Positions 46,730 through 56,072 of a stretch of 64,000 nucleotides of DNA are shown piece by piece. Each line of letters begins with the position of its first letter. Position 1 is the stretch's first letter. A model generated the notes under the pieces. The model did not search any database, was not told the DNA's origin, and saw nothing but the letters and a program-made list of their open reading frames with translations. The stretch comes from Gammaproteobacteria bacterium (GTDB taxonomy: Bacteria > Pseudomonadota > Gammaproteobacteria > Pseudomonadales > PIVM01). Location of the stretch: positions 98,319 through 162,318 of the forward strand of contig PIVM01000002.1 in assembly GCA_003353945.1 (NCBI GenBank), read 5' to 3'. Position numbers and translations under genes: made by a program.

Positions 46730-47963
46730 AGACTGCCTATAGATCAATTGAAATATACAACGTTTAACATAACTGCTGGTTGAAATTTTACTTATGTCCT
46801 ATTTTATTCGTTATTTCGCTGAATGGTTACCCCTGTAAGCGCATAAAAATCTTTACAGAGTGTCAGAACCAGTTTCAAGTGAAATAGGCAAAATGCACAG
46901 AACTTACAGCACAAAAGCCCTTAAGCCTACCTGACAGCTCGACAGTTGGTCAACATACCCGTGAAACGCAGAGCCGTGCAATCAAGTTTACTTTTTTATC
47001 CCCGTCATGGTGCATAACCTCAATCGTGAGCTGCAAATGATGAGCAAAGCGAAGAAAAGTAAGAAAACGGATACAGAGGACGCTGTTGTGGCAATATGAC
47101 TCTTTAGCTCGTCTACGAAATAAACTAAATACAGCGGACTCTACCGTTATGAGTCAAGGTAAAAGCGTGGTTGGAAGAAGGAGTAATGGAAATTGTCGAT
47201 TTTTTTCGTTTTACCTATGGTCTTCTTAAGCGTGTTGGGGATCTAGGCAAGCAGCTGATACGCTGAGCAAAATGAGAAAGACGGGCGGCTGGTAGGGTGA
47301 AAATGTATAAACCAGCCGCTTAACGAGGTGTTGTTAGGGGATACGTTAAGCCAAGGCCCGTTACCGCATCCCTGCAACGGGTTAATAGTAGCATATTATG
47401 TAAGGGTATATCTAGTGGCAGTAGCTGGCTTTTACTGAACGAAATCCGATAAAAGTCCATCCCTATGTCGATTGATGACACATCAAGTCTAGGAATCCTG
47501 GGTCAGGTAGCACTACCAAGGGTTGCGCGAGCGCAGTATTTGAGATCTTTTCGCCTGAAAAAATGCGTTACAGAGTGTCAGAACCAGTCTAAACCTAGAT
47601 AGGCAAAGTGCACTTACCATGAGCACAAAATAGATCTCAAACTACCGTCTTGTGAGAAATGCGGGTTAGTCATTATGAATATTCAGCGTGTACGGATGGG
47701 AAAACTGTATAGAATATTTTTTTTATCGAACATAAATAACATATTCACTTGGTAATAATAAGCTGCCGCTTCTGTTCGAGCGAGGCATGTTATCCAGGAT
47801 GTAAAGCCAATACTTTTCAATAGCATAACTTACCGAAAAAGGATATGGATGAAACTCAACTTGTCATGCATCTGAAATAGCTATCACTGGTAGGTTCAAA
47901 GTATGGTGTTGCATTATTTTCAATCAATGCCACACTTTTTCTCGATACACAAATAGTTCAGAA
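46730..47963. other. Long intergenic region without a convincing gene
   Basis: About 1.2 kb. It contains the two copies of a 21-bp direct repeat, a short open frame of about 38 codons ending at 47265 (VMEIVDFFRFTYGLLKRV, no good start) and a 9-bp hairpin GCGGCTGG/CCAGCCGC at 47286-47320. The base composition and broken frames suggest decayed mobile DNA. The riboswitch transcript must start at the right end. Confidence 0.5.
46853..47588. repeat. 21-bp direct repeats 715 bp apart
   Basis: TTACAGAGTGTCAGAACCAG plus T is found at 46853-46873 and again at 47568-47588 without a mismatch. Similarity continues more loosely for 50 bp (ATAGGCAAA, TGCAC, AGCACAAAA). This could be the footprint of a small duplicated element or two solo ends. 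Confidence 0.75.
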
Positions 47964-48050
47964 ACTGAAAAAGGCAAAACCATCGAAAGGTGGTGACGCA
48001 AAGTTACCGGTCTAAGGGGAAACCTAAGATAGCGGAACCGCCAGGCAAAC
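47964..48050 (+). promoter_or_regulatory. Cyclic di-GMP-I riboswitch (GEMM)
   Basis: The conserved GEMM core is easy to read: GGCAAAACC, a GAAA tetraloop hairpin (CCATC-GAAA-GGTGG), then GACGCAAAG, then CCGGTCTAA for the tetraloop receptor, and the second stem closing with GATAGCGGAACCGCC. This is the class I c-di-GMP aptamer described upstream of motility, adhesin and chitin genes. A hairpin (48060-48094) follows as possible expression platform and the lipoprotein gene begins at 48175. Turning on or off cannot be told from sequence alone. Confidence 0.9.
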
Positions 48051-48059
48051 AAAACATCT

Positions 48060-48094
48060 CGTCATGATAAGTGTAATGTCAGCTTATTATGACG
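48060..48094 (+). terminator. Possible riboswitch expression-platform hairpin
   Basis: CGTCATGATAAG (48060-48071) pairs with CTTATTATGACG (48083-48094) with one wobble and an 11-nt loop, 10 bp after the aptamer. No T-run follows directly, so control could be by anti-terminator pairing or translation. Confidence 0.5.
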
Positions 48095-48174
48095 ACGCAT
48101 GCCCCTGTCTCGCTCCCGTATTTTTAGTATTCAACTGAGCCATTCTTAACTCACTACTGCAGGAGACGTAGTCA

Positions 48175-51100
48175 ATGGGTGCTTTTAAACGTAATTTATT
48201 ATTTCCGCGGATATTTTTATCCGGATTTGTTCTAACGCTCGGTGCGTGCGGCGGCGGTGGTTCTTCTTCAAATGAGGAAGTCACCCAAGTCAGCAGCGAC
48301 ATTGCTGAATCAGGAGCAAGTACCGAAACCACTGGTTTGGAAGTGGCGACGAGAACGGTGTCTTTAGCCGGTAACGTATCGAATGGTCTCGCGTTTCCCG
48401 ACGCGAGCCTTGATGTCGTTTGGGCCGATGGCGAGCAGGAAGGTGTCGGAACAACTAACGCCAATGGTGATTATGATATTACTGTGCCAGATGGCGCAGA
48501 CTTTCCCCTTGTCCTACGAGCACAAAAGTCAGACGGTAGTTGGCTGGAAACAGTTGTTACTGGTGAGGATAAAGATATTGTTAACCTGAATCCGATTACC
48601 ACTGTCGTTTCGCAACTGGTGCTGGGTGAAAATGGCGCAGAAAACGACGAGCGGGATTTTACCGGTATTGATGAAGAGCTGTTTCAACAAACCGGTGAAG
48701 CGATCACCGAGACACTCTTTGGTGAAGGAGTTGACTTTACCACATTTGAAAGTGAGCCATTCAAAGCTCGAACCGAGGGAGATGCCGAGAGTGGTGGTTT
48801 GGCGGATACCTTGATGGATGTGGTGGGTGGCTTGGATCCTCAATTACCGATAGCAGATATTATTGCCAGCGCCATTGATCCCAATGACAGCACCTTTGAA
48901 GGCGAACTGTTGGAGGATCCTGGTTTTCAAACCCGTTTGGCCGGTGAGCTTATCGGACAGGGTCGTAGCTTGGACGACGCCCGAAAGGTGATCGCAGAAG
49001 CGGCGCCCGCAGGCGATAATCCCGACGTTCCCCCTGCACTGATTAATCAGGCAGGTGGGTTCCTTGAAGCCTTTGACGGTGTTAGAGCGCAGGCGGAGCA
49101 AGAGGGAGTTGATCCCGAAGCCATGGAGCACCTGATACAATCTTCTGCCATGTTAGCTGCAGATTTTGTTGATGGTACTGTATTTGACGATACTGAAGAA
49201 CTGGGAAATCTGGTAGACAACGTTCTGAACACTGCTGGCCCTGCACTGGTTGATGTTGTCGGCAATCAAGAGAACCAGGATTTGATTGAGTCAGGTGATA
49301 TAGAGCATATGATGCGTGCCATGGCAGGCGAAGTATCCGAAGTGTTAGGCGATATTGGTGGTGACTTAACACGGGTCTTGCCGCCGGAAGAATTTGAAGC
49401 CTTACACGGTAAAATGGGGCATTTCGCAGAAGTTATGGGTGGACCAATGGCCGATGGTCTGCGTGATCCTTCACTCGAAGGTTTAGCCCCTGAAGAAATT
49501 GCCATTTTGATGAATGCTATGGGTCACCATCTCGGTGATCATATGGGTGGATTTATCGGCGATCTTGGTGAGGGCGAAATTCCTCCTGAAGTTCTCAACG
49601 CCGCACATAATATGGGTGGTCCACTGTTCAACTCCATGATTGGGGTAATGAATGATGAGGACGTTCAGGGTATGGATATCCATAAGATGCACGAGATGGT
49701 AGGCGCTGTCGGCGACATCTCTGCAGAACAACTACAAAAACTCGACCTTGGGCAAGAAAACTTGGATCTGGGCGCGATGGAAAACTTATTACATAACCTC
49801 GGTCTGGCTGCCGCAGGAATGGCGGGCGACTCCAACGATATGACCGATGAGCTCGGTGATCGCGCATCAGCGGCTGTGTTAGGCGCAACCCTGGGTCAGA
49901 CGCTCGGTACCTTAATGGACCTCGAAGCTGAAGGTAAATTTGATTTACGAGGTGGGATGCTGCCTCCTGAAGCCATGATGGCGGCAGATAACATTGCTCA
50001 GCTTGTCGGACCCGCCTTGGCAGGTTCAGTAGCCGATCTCTCAAACCGTGGCGGTGATGAACTTGACATGTTGCTCAATGGTGCCGCTGCCGGCGCGATG
50101 CAAGAGCTGAGGGCTGGTGTCCCCGATCTTACGAGCGAATTCAATCGTGATGACTACATGCAATTAATGGATCAGCATGCGGTTGAGTCTGCGATAGCCT
50201 TGGAGCAAACCTTCCAGCAGATCGAAGCAGCGGGTATTCCCTTGCATGAAATCATGCATAAATTTGGTGATGTCGGGCTGGCGCCAGAGGCAATAGCCAT
50301 GGTGGCATCGCAGGTGGCTACAGCTTTTGGCCCTGGCGAAAATCCAGATGATATGCCCCCGGAAGCCTTTATCGATGCTGCTCACATATATGCCGAGATG
50401 GCAGCAGAGAGCGCCAACAGAGCCTTAGATGTGGGTGGTACGCTGGAAGAAGCGAGAGATATGGTTGCTATGACGACGGGTACTTTACTTGATGTGGGTG
50501 AAATGGGTGGTTTCCACGATATTAAAAATAGTGCTTTCGCTATGATGGAAGGTATGGAAGCGGCTGCGGCGACGGGTGAAATCTCCTATGATGATTTTCA
50601 GAACTTTACTCAGGATATGGGTGTGGTGATTGCGGGTGCCGCAGAGCAGCACTTTATTCCGGTGGATGAAAACGGCAATCCCTTACCGCCCCCTGAAGGT
50701 GTGCCTGGTGACCAGCCCTATATGCCTCCTCCGGGTGAGCACGTTAACTTTGACGATTTGATTGGCAGTTTTCACCAATTTGACCCTAGCCATGAAGGTG
50801 GCATGTTAACAATGGAACAAATGGCGGCTAACGCGCCCGTCGGTGATATGCAAAATTTTGACGAGAAACGTATGGAACTCGAAAGAATGGCCATGGAGCA
50901 AGCTGAGAACGGCGAGCAAATGATGCATGAGTTCGATCAACTCGCAGAAGCTGCTATTTTGACCGGTGGTCCTGGCGAGGAAAACTTCCAGGAGATCTTT
51001 GACGAGTTTAATGCCGAGCATGAGAAGATGGATCTACCGGAAGGCGTGAATTTTGAGGAATTTGTCGAGCGACACGGTGACGACATGCCACCTCCAGATG

Positions 51101-51834
51101 ATTGCATGGTGGATCCTTCCAGGTGTCCTATGCCTCCAGCGACCGACGGTACATTTATCGATGACGGTACTTATGTGGACGACGGTACCATGCCACCGCC
51201 AGCCGATGGTGGATATATTGACGATGGCACTATGCCACCGCCAGCCGATGGTGGGTATATTGACGACGGTACTATGCCACCGCCAGCCGATGGTGGGTAT
51301 GTTGACGATGGTAGTACTACCGCGCCACCACCACCACCAGCCGATGGTGGGTATATTGACGATGGTACTATGCCTCCGCCAGCCGATGGTGGGTATATTG
51401 ACGATGGTACTATGCCTCCGCCAGCCGATGGTGGGCATGTTGACGATGGCGCTATGCCTCCGCCAGCCGATGGTGGGTACGTTGACGATGGTAGCACTGC
51501 CGCACCACCGCCAGCCGATGGTGGGTACGTTGACGATGGCACTATGCCACCGCCAGCCGATGGTGGGTATGTTGACGATGGTACTATGCCTCCGCCAGCC
51601 GATGGTGGGCATGTTGACGACGGTAGCACTACCGCGCCACCACCACCACCACCGCCAGCAGATGATGGGCATGTTGACGACGGTAGCACTACCGCGCCAC
51701 CACCACCACCACCACCACCACCGCCAGCAGATGATGGGTATGTTGATGACGGTAGCACTACCGCGCCGCCACCACCACCAGCCGATGGTGGGCATGTTGA
51801 CGGCGGTAGCTCTACTATGCCACCCCCTGTGTGA
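48175..51834 (+). CDS. Giant acidic repeat lipoprotein under c-di-GMP riboswitch control
   Basis: 1219 residues; AGGAGA 8 nt before the ATG. Lipobox LTLGAC (Cys25), a CGGGGSSS linker, then a carboxypeptidase-regulatory-like beta domain (about 63-115, GTTNANGDYDITVPDGADFP). The middle 800 residues are very acidic, rich in Met, Gly and His and helical, with worn repeats such as PPEAMMAADNIAQLVGPAL. The C-terminal 220 residues consist of 13 PPPADGGYVDDGTM-type units. It should sit on the outer membrane, probably at the surface, as a matrix or adhesion protein. No catalytic motif is seen and I know no characterised homologue. Confidence 0.85.
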   Translation: MGAFKRNLLFPRIFLSGFVLTLGACGGGGSSSNEEVTQVSSDIAESGASTETTGLEVATRTVSLAGNVSNGLAFPDASLDVVWADGEQEGVGTTNANGDYDITVPDGADFPLVLRAQKSDGSWLETVVTGEDKDIVNLNPITTVVSQLVLGENGAENDERDFTGIDEELFQQTGEAITETLFGEGVDFTTFESEPFKARTEGDAESGGLADTLMDVVGGLDPQLPIADIIASAIDPNDSTFEGELLEDPGFQTRLAGELIGQGRSLDDARKVIAEAAPAGDNPDVPPALINQAGGFLEAFDGVRAQAEQEGVDPEAMEHLIQSSAMLAADFVDGTVFDDTEELGNLVDNVLNTAGPALVDVVGNQENQDLIESGDIEHMMRAMAGEVSEVLGDIGGDLTRVLPPEEFEALHGKMGHFAEVMGGPMADGLRDPSLEGLAPEEIAILMNAMGHHLGDHMGGFIGDLGEGEIPPEVLNAAHNMGGPLFNSMIGVMNDEDVQGMDIHKMHEMVGAVGDISAEQLQKLDLGQENLDLGAMENLLHNLGLAAAGMAGDSNDMTDELGDRASAAVLGATLGQTLGTLMDLEAEGKFDLRGGMLPPEAMMAADNIAQLVGPALAGSVADLSNRGGDELDMLLNGAAAGAMQELRAGVPDLTSEFNRDDYMQLMDQHAVESAIALEQTFQQIEAAGIPLHEIMHKFGDVGLAPEAIAMVASQVATAFGPGENPDDMPPEAFIDAAHIYAEMAAESANRALDVGGTLEEARDMVAMTTGTLLDVGEMGGFHDIKNSAFAMMEGMEAAAATGEISYDDFQNFTQDMGVVIAGAAEQHFIPVDENGNPLPPPEGVPGDQPYMPPPGEHVNFDDLIGSFHQFDPSHEGGMLTMEQMAANAPVGDMQNFDEKRMELERMAMEQAENGEQMMHEFDQLAEAAILTGGPGEENFQEIFDEFNAEHEKMDLPEGVNFEEFVERHGDDMPPPDDCMVDPSRCPMPPATDGTFIDDGTYVDDGTMPPPADGGYIDDGTMPPPADGGYIDDGTMPPPADGGYVDDGSTTAPPPPPADGGYIDDGTMPPPADGGYIDDGTMPPPADGGHVDDGAMPPPADGGYVDDGSTAAPPPADGGYVDDGTMPPPADGGYVDDGTMPPPADGGHVDDGSTTAPPPPPPPADDGHVDDGSTTAPPPPPPPPPPADDGYVDDGSTTAPPPPPADGGHVDGGSSTMPPPV
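51193..51834. repeat. 42-bp coding tandem repeats of the lipoprotein
   Basis: Thirteen units of about 42 bp (CCGCCAGCCGATGGTGGG core) encode PPPADGG[YH][IV]DDG plus TM, AM, STTA or STAA. Poly-proline runs between units vary from 3 to 10 residues. Near identity at DNA level points to recent expansion, so copy number probably varies between strains. Confidence 0.95.
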
Positions 51835-51930
51835 TAGTATGGAGCCTATGGCTTAGAAGTTCACTTCAGCTGGAGATGAGGAATTTATTTGAGATTCCGG
51901 CACTGAATTTCGTGAAGGTGATATAGAGTA

Positions 51931-51965
51931 AGCAGGCATTCTTTCCTAAAGATAGAATGCCTGCT
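51931..51965. terminator. Hairpin between convergent lipoprotein and cyclase genes
   Basis: AGCAGGCATTCT and AGAATGCCTGCT form a perfect 12-bp stem with an 11-nt loop. It could end transcripts from both sides, though no T-run is present on either strand. Confidence 0.5.
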
Positions 51966-52059
51966 ATCTGAAGCGACGAATGCCCTCTTGAAACATTGTC
52001 AAACAGCAGCAACAACTCGATCAACAATCATCTAAGTTAAAGGGCTCATCAATAAGCCA

Positions 52060-53175
52060 TCAGAAGGTCATATCCGCCTTATGGAAGCGATAACAATTAC
52101 GCCCCGCTTTTTTCGCTTGATACATTGCTTTATCAGAATGACGAATGAGTTCGTCCGTTGAATTCTCAAAGCGGGTGAATATTGCGATACCAATACTAAT
52201 GCCTACTTCCCGCTTATGACCCATGGGGGAAAAAGGTTTCGAAAAACACTCGATAATACGCTCGGCAATTTTAGCCATATCGCCTTGGGTGCCGGGGTGG
52301 GGTAAAATTGCGGCAAACTCATCTCCACCCAATCGTGCCAAGGTATCACTCTCTCTGAGACAGGTTTTCAGACGGTCAGATGCTTGTTTGAGGACTTCAT
52401 CTCCTGCCTCATGTCCCAGCTCGTCGTTAATCGGCTTGAAACGGTCCAGATCCATATACATCAAAACCAAGGGCTCTTGTAAACGCAGTGCATGAGCCAA
52501 TTCAAGCGTCAGATTCTCGTTAAACAAACTGCGGTTCGCCAGGTTCGTTAACGGGTCGTAATGGGCAAGACGCAAAATTTCGCGCTTTGCCTCCTGACTT
52601 TTTAGAAGAGTCCGCACCAACGTAATAGCACCAATCCCGCCAAATACCGCAATGAAGAGAAACAGGGAAATAAACAGAAGACGTATTTTTTGTAATCCAT
52701 CTGAAGCTACCGATGCTGGAATAAAGGAAATCAGCTTCCAAGTCGGTCGGTGAAGCTCATCCTCATCCTGTACCTGGGTATCTTCCGTTTTCTGAAAGAG
52801 ATGACTTTCATCATACTTCACTGATTCAAAGATATGGATTCCTTCTGTGGTCTGAATAGTACCTCTCTGCCCGATCTGTATTTTTTTCCATACCACCGGA
52901 TTCTCGCGAGAGAAGGTGTAATCCAATTTGTCCTGAAACATGAATCCCCATAACTTCTTCGGCGCAACACCGTATAACCAGAACCCGTCTTGATTAACCA
53001 AACCAAGACGTCCATTTATCGCATTCGAGGTCTTGTCCAATGCCTCCAGCATCGAAGCGGCCCTTAGGTTGATCACAATCACGCCTGCCTTTTCGCCAAT
53101 GCCATTCACTACGGGTGTCACGATACGAATGACGGGTTTAAATGGGCGCTCAATTTCGCCATACTCCACATTCAA
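52060..53175 (-). CDS. Diguanylate cyclase, N-terminally truncated dCache sensor
   Basis: 371 residues from TTG. The GGDEF domain (about 205-365) is complete: LGGDEF active site and RESD inhibitory I-site five residues before it, so it should make c-di-GMP and be product-inhibited. A membrane helix (LLFISLFLFIAVFGGIGAIT) precedes it. The periplasmic dCache domain is only its C-terminal half (FKPVIRIVTPVVNG); the first membrane helix and about 150 residues are missing. The frame is open up to a TGA at 53218-53220, next to the RND stop, so the 5' end was lost by a rearrangement. It may be a pseudogene. It faces the riboswitch-controlled lipoprotein. Confidence 0.75.
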   Translation of the reverse strand: MNVEYGEIERPFKPVIRIVTPVVNGIGEKAGVIVINLRAASMLEALDKTSNAINGRLGLVNQDGFWLYGVAPKKLWGFMFQDKLDYTFSRENPVVWKKIQIGQRGTIQTTEGIHIFESVKYDESHLFQKTEDTQVQDEDELHRPTWKLISFIPASVASDGLQKIRLLFISLFLFIAVFGGIGAITLVRTLLKSQEAKREILRLAHYDPLTNLANRSLFNENLTLELAHALRLQEPLVLMYMDLDRFKPINDELGHEAGDEVLKQASDRLKTCLRESDTLARLGGDEFAAILPHPGTQGDMAKIAERIIECFSKPFSPMGHKREVGISIGIAIFTRFENSTDELIRHSDKAMYQAKKAGRNCYRFHKADMTF

Positions 53176-53222
53176 ATCAAGGGGTGAAAGATAGATCCCA
53201 CTCGCTTTACTTTGTATTCATC

Positions 53223-54200
53223 TTATCGAGCATCTTTTCTCTTAAACTCCCAGAACAAGGTCATAAGCGCAGGAGCCAGAATAAGATTAGCAAAAAGTGC
53301 GATCAATATAGCAAAGCTTAGCAGTATGCCAAATTGCTTATTGACAGACAGCATGCCGGTAACGTGTACGATAAAACCTCCAACAAGAACAATAGATGTG
53401 AAAGTAATTGCTCTGCCGCAGAGATCAAGTGTTTTCTTAACGGCTTCACGAACATCATTTGTTTCCTGAGCATACCGCCTAAAATGGTGCATGAAATGAA
53501 TGGTATCATCTACTGATATACCAATAACAATACATCCCAGCAGTGAAGTAAACGCATTAAGGGGAATACCGACCCAGCCCATCATGCCAAGGGTGATAAG
53601 TATTGGGGTAACATTTGGAGAGAAAGCGAGTAATCCGTGTTTTATATTACCCATTAACAAAATCATAAGAATGGCAACAAAACAAAAAGCAAGCCCATAA
53701 CTTGTGACCGTGCCTTCTAGCATCGTAAAAACGGTTTCACCAAATATGGCTACCAAGCCTGTAAATGTAATACCAACATGCTCAAGTTGGTATTTATTTA
53801 AGGTATATTCGATTTTTTTCCTTAATTCTCTCAGATAATTTTTATAGTTTAGGACATCAGACCACGGGGCAATCAAGTTCAATCGAGCAGTGCTGAAATC
53901 AGAGTTTGTAAAGTCAAGGACATCTTCAGATCCGCTATTTTCAAATAATAATAGTTCTTGTGCAATTGCCTCCCTTTTATCAGGAATAACAAAATAAGAT
54001 GAGTCGTTTTGATTTAGCGATTGATGCGTTTCTTTGACGACACTTAAAATGGAAATAACTTCATTGGCTTGAGTTTCTTTATATCGGTGATTTTTGACCA
54101 CTTCTTCAATTTCTTCAATAGCGGCCAACACATTAGGTTCATGCAAACTGTTTTCTTTATCGAACACAAGCAAAATCTGTGCATCGATGCTGCCATCCAT
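53223..54200 (-). CDS. RND exporter, C-terminal half of a split gene
   Basis: 325 residues covering periplasmic loop 2 and the last six membrane helices (GISVDDTIHFMHHFRRYAQ, LLSFAILIALFANLILAPALM). It is in frame with the N-terminal half at 54237-55685; only a TAA and 12 sense codons lie between. Compared with the intact paralogue at 37257, the junction falls just after membrane helix 7 at the start of loop 2. Either a decayed gene or two separately made halves; ATG 54200 has no strong ribosome site. Confidence 0.75.
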   Translation of the reverse strand: MDGSIDAQILLVFDKENSLHEPNVLAAIEEIEEVVKNHRYKETQANEVISILSVVKETHQSLNQNDSSYFVIPDKREAIAQELLLFENSGSEDVLDFTNSDFSTARLNLIAPWSDVLNYKNYLRELRKKIEYTLNKYQLEHVGITFTGLVAIFGETVFTMLEGTVTSYGLAFCFVAILMILLMGNIKHGLLAFSPNVTPILITLGMMGWVGIPLNAFTSLLGCIVIGISVDDTIHFMHHFRRYAQETNDVREAVKKTLDLCGRAITFTSIVLVGGFIVHVTGMLSVNKQFGILLSFAILIALFANLILAPALMTLFWEFKRKDAR

Positions 54201-54236
54201 CTTTTTATCCTGTTTCGTAAACCCTTGGCGAAAATT

Positions 54237-55685
54237 TTATTCTTTTGGGTACCAGCTTACAGGGTCATGGTCGAAACGAACCTTCATCAGCCCGGCAACC
54301 GTAAAAATGGATAGAATACAGGTGCCAACGACAACGGGTTTTGCATGAGTGACCCCAAACTTTCCGCATGAACTTATTAGGATGTCAATTTTGGACAGCA
54401 AAAAGCTGGACTTATTTTGAGCGAGGTGTGCTTTTCGTTTAATGGGTAGAATAGCCAGAAGGCTGGGCATAAGTGCCAAGGTATAAATCAAAGCCATAAC
54501 TACGCCGATAGCACCGAATATTCCTATCGTTTGGGTTGGCACCATGTTTGAAGCAAGAAAAGAGAGCAAGCCTGCTGCAGTGGTCAGTGTTGTCATCAAT
54601 ACTGCAACTGACGTTTGCTTCATGGCCAATATGATGGCGTCATGTTTGCTCTCACCTCTATCGTAGTATTTATAAAAAATACTTAATATGTGTACAGCGC
54701 CAGCGATACCAACAGCCAAAATAAATGTTGGAATAATTTGTGTGTTAGCGTTAAAGGCGTACCCTAGTGTAGGCCAGAGAGCCAGTGTCATTATGAGAGC
54801 CAGAAACACTACCATGAGGGGCATCAATACGCCAGAAGCTCGTCTGAACAATATGGAAAGTAAAATGATAATGATCAAAATGCCTATACCAGTCGTTTTT
54901 TTCGCAGATTTTTCAACATCCATGCCCAATGTGTAGTTCATAGTGGGGCCACCGATGTTATAAATTTTGAAATCTTCTGAGTGGTGTTGGTTTGCAATTT
55001 CAATGACGTTTTCAGCAAAGGCTTTTTCTTCGTCTGGTTGAAGAAAATCTAATTCATCCGCTTGTGAGTTATCTTTTAACGCATTGTCATTAAATTCTCC
55101 CAAAAGATCATCCACATTATCAGTATCATCCAAACTGGCTCCTCTACTGGTAAATACTTCAGGTTCTACAGACACATTAGTCATTGTCCCGTCTTCAGAA
55201 ACAAGGCCACCAACATAATTGGGATTGCTTAATACAAGTTTTTTGAAAGCTGAAATGTCAGCGTCTGTCTTTGGCCAAATTTCATATAACTCACCGATTA
55301 ATAAGGCATCTCCCTCGCCTCTTGAATATCGAACATTAACCAAGCTTAATACTTCTTGTGTATGAACAAGGTCTTTTTCCAGATGATCGTGCAATGCTTT
55401 TAGCTTTGCCAGATTCTCGAGGGTGAAAATAGTATCTGAGGTTTCAATCGCCAGGATTGTGCCTGGTGTATGATTGAATTCTCTACGGAAGTTGTCGTAG
55501 TTAACAATTGCGGGGTCATTTTGGGGTAGGAATGATTCAACGGAGACATCAAGCCACCCGTTTCCTATTAATGGAGCTACGGAAAATGTAATGGCGAGCG
55601 TTATCAATAAAACCCACCAACGATGACTGACGACGATTTCACTCCAGACTTCAAATAAACTTTCTATCTTCTTTCTTAAATTCAT
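54237..55685 (-). CDS. RND exporter, N-terminal half of a split gene
   Basis: 482 residues from the ATG at 55685 (MNLRKKIESLFEVWS), chosen by match to the paralogue's start. It covers helices 1-7 and loop 1 (SVESFLPQNDPAIVNYDNF, LAVGIAGAVHILSIFYKYYDRGESKHD). It ends at SWYPKE-TAA; after the stop the same frame reads NFRQGFTKQDKK, which is what the family has at this place (WFPxDHxFR-like). One base change from CAA, GAA or AAA explains the break. Confidence 0.8.
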   Translation of the reverse strand: MNLRKKIESLFEVWSEIVVSHRWWVLLITLAITFSVAPLIGNGWLDVSVESFLPQNDPAIVNYDNFRREFNHTPGTILAIETSDTIFTLENLAKLKALHDHLEKDLVHTQEVLSLVNVRYSRGEGDALLIGELYEIWPKTDADISAFKKLVLSNPNYVGGLVSEDGTMTNVSVEPEVFTSRGASLDDTDNVDDLLGEFNDNALKDNSQADELDFLQPDEEKAFAENVIEIANQHHSEDFKIYNIGGPTMNYTLGMDVEKSAKKTTGIGILIIIILLSILFRRASGVLMPLMVVFLALIMTLALWPTLGYAFNANTQIIPTFILAVGIAGAVHILSIFYKYYDRGESKHDAIILAMKQTSVAVLMTTLTTAAGLLSFLASNMVPTQTIGIFGAIGVVMALIYTLALMPSLLAILPIKRKAHLAQNKSSFLLSKIDILISSCGKFGVTHAKPVVVGTCILSIFTVAGLMKVRFDHDPVSWYPKE

Positions 55686-56072
55686 ACTGCTGATTTCGCT
55701 ACGATGGTTATTGATAAATGAATGGAACAGTTCACTGTTATAAAGAGAGTATTTTGCCACACAAGAGCTGCAACAGGAATTTACGAGATGGTCACAATGC
55801 GTATTTTGCGCTGGCAGCGTATTAGAATCCCTTGGCAAATGTAACGGCTGGCTAATAACAGATTCATCTATACATAGATCGTATGGTTATTAAGAAAGAT
55901 GCATGCTATCGCAGCTGAAATCACTAAGAAAATACAGTGGCAGAATTTCAATAAGTTGAGTTGTTTATTGCGACTATTTGTGCTGAATTGACTACTCTGG
56001 GGTTCCGGGGATTTTCCCTTGAAATGACATTTGAGCTGCAACTCACCTGGGCAATGCATTTAAACAAATCCA
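55686..56072. other. Intergenic region, nothing recognised
   Basis: About 390 bp between the split RND gene and the DHH gene, both on the minus strand. It holds a 6+6 bp palindrome ATCTAT-AC-ATAGAT near 55866. No gene-like frame was found. Confidence 0.4.

Noticed and set aside
47286-47345. attC-like right end (CCGCTTAACGAGG ... GTTAGG)
   Set aside because: The spacing between the core boxes is too long and the left simple site is missing, so it is not a usable integron site; only a 9-bp hairpin remains.
51034-51795. Long minus-strand open frame of 253 codons inside the lipoprotein gene
   Set aside because: It arises from the 42-bp repeats read on the opposite strand (Trp/Ser-rich nonsense); the plus-strand gene has the signal peptide, ribosome site and riboswitch.
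55868-56059. 63-codon minus-strand frame with a hydrophobic end
   Set aside because: No start signal and no coding-like composition; left as intergenic.
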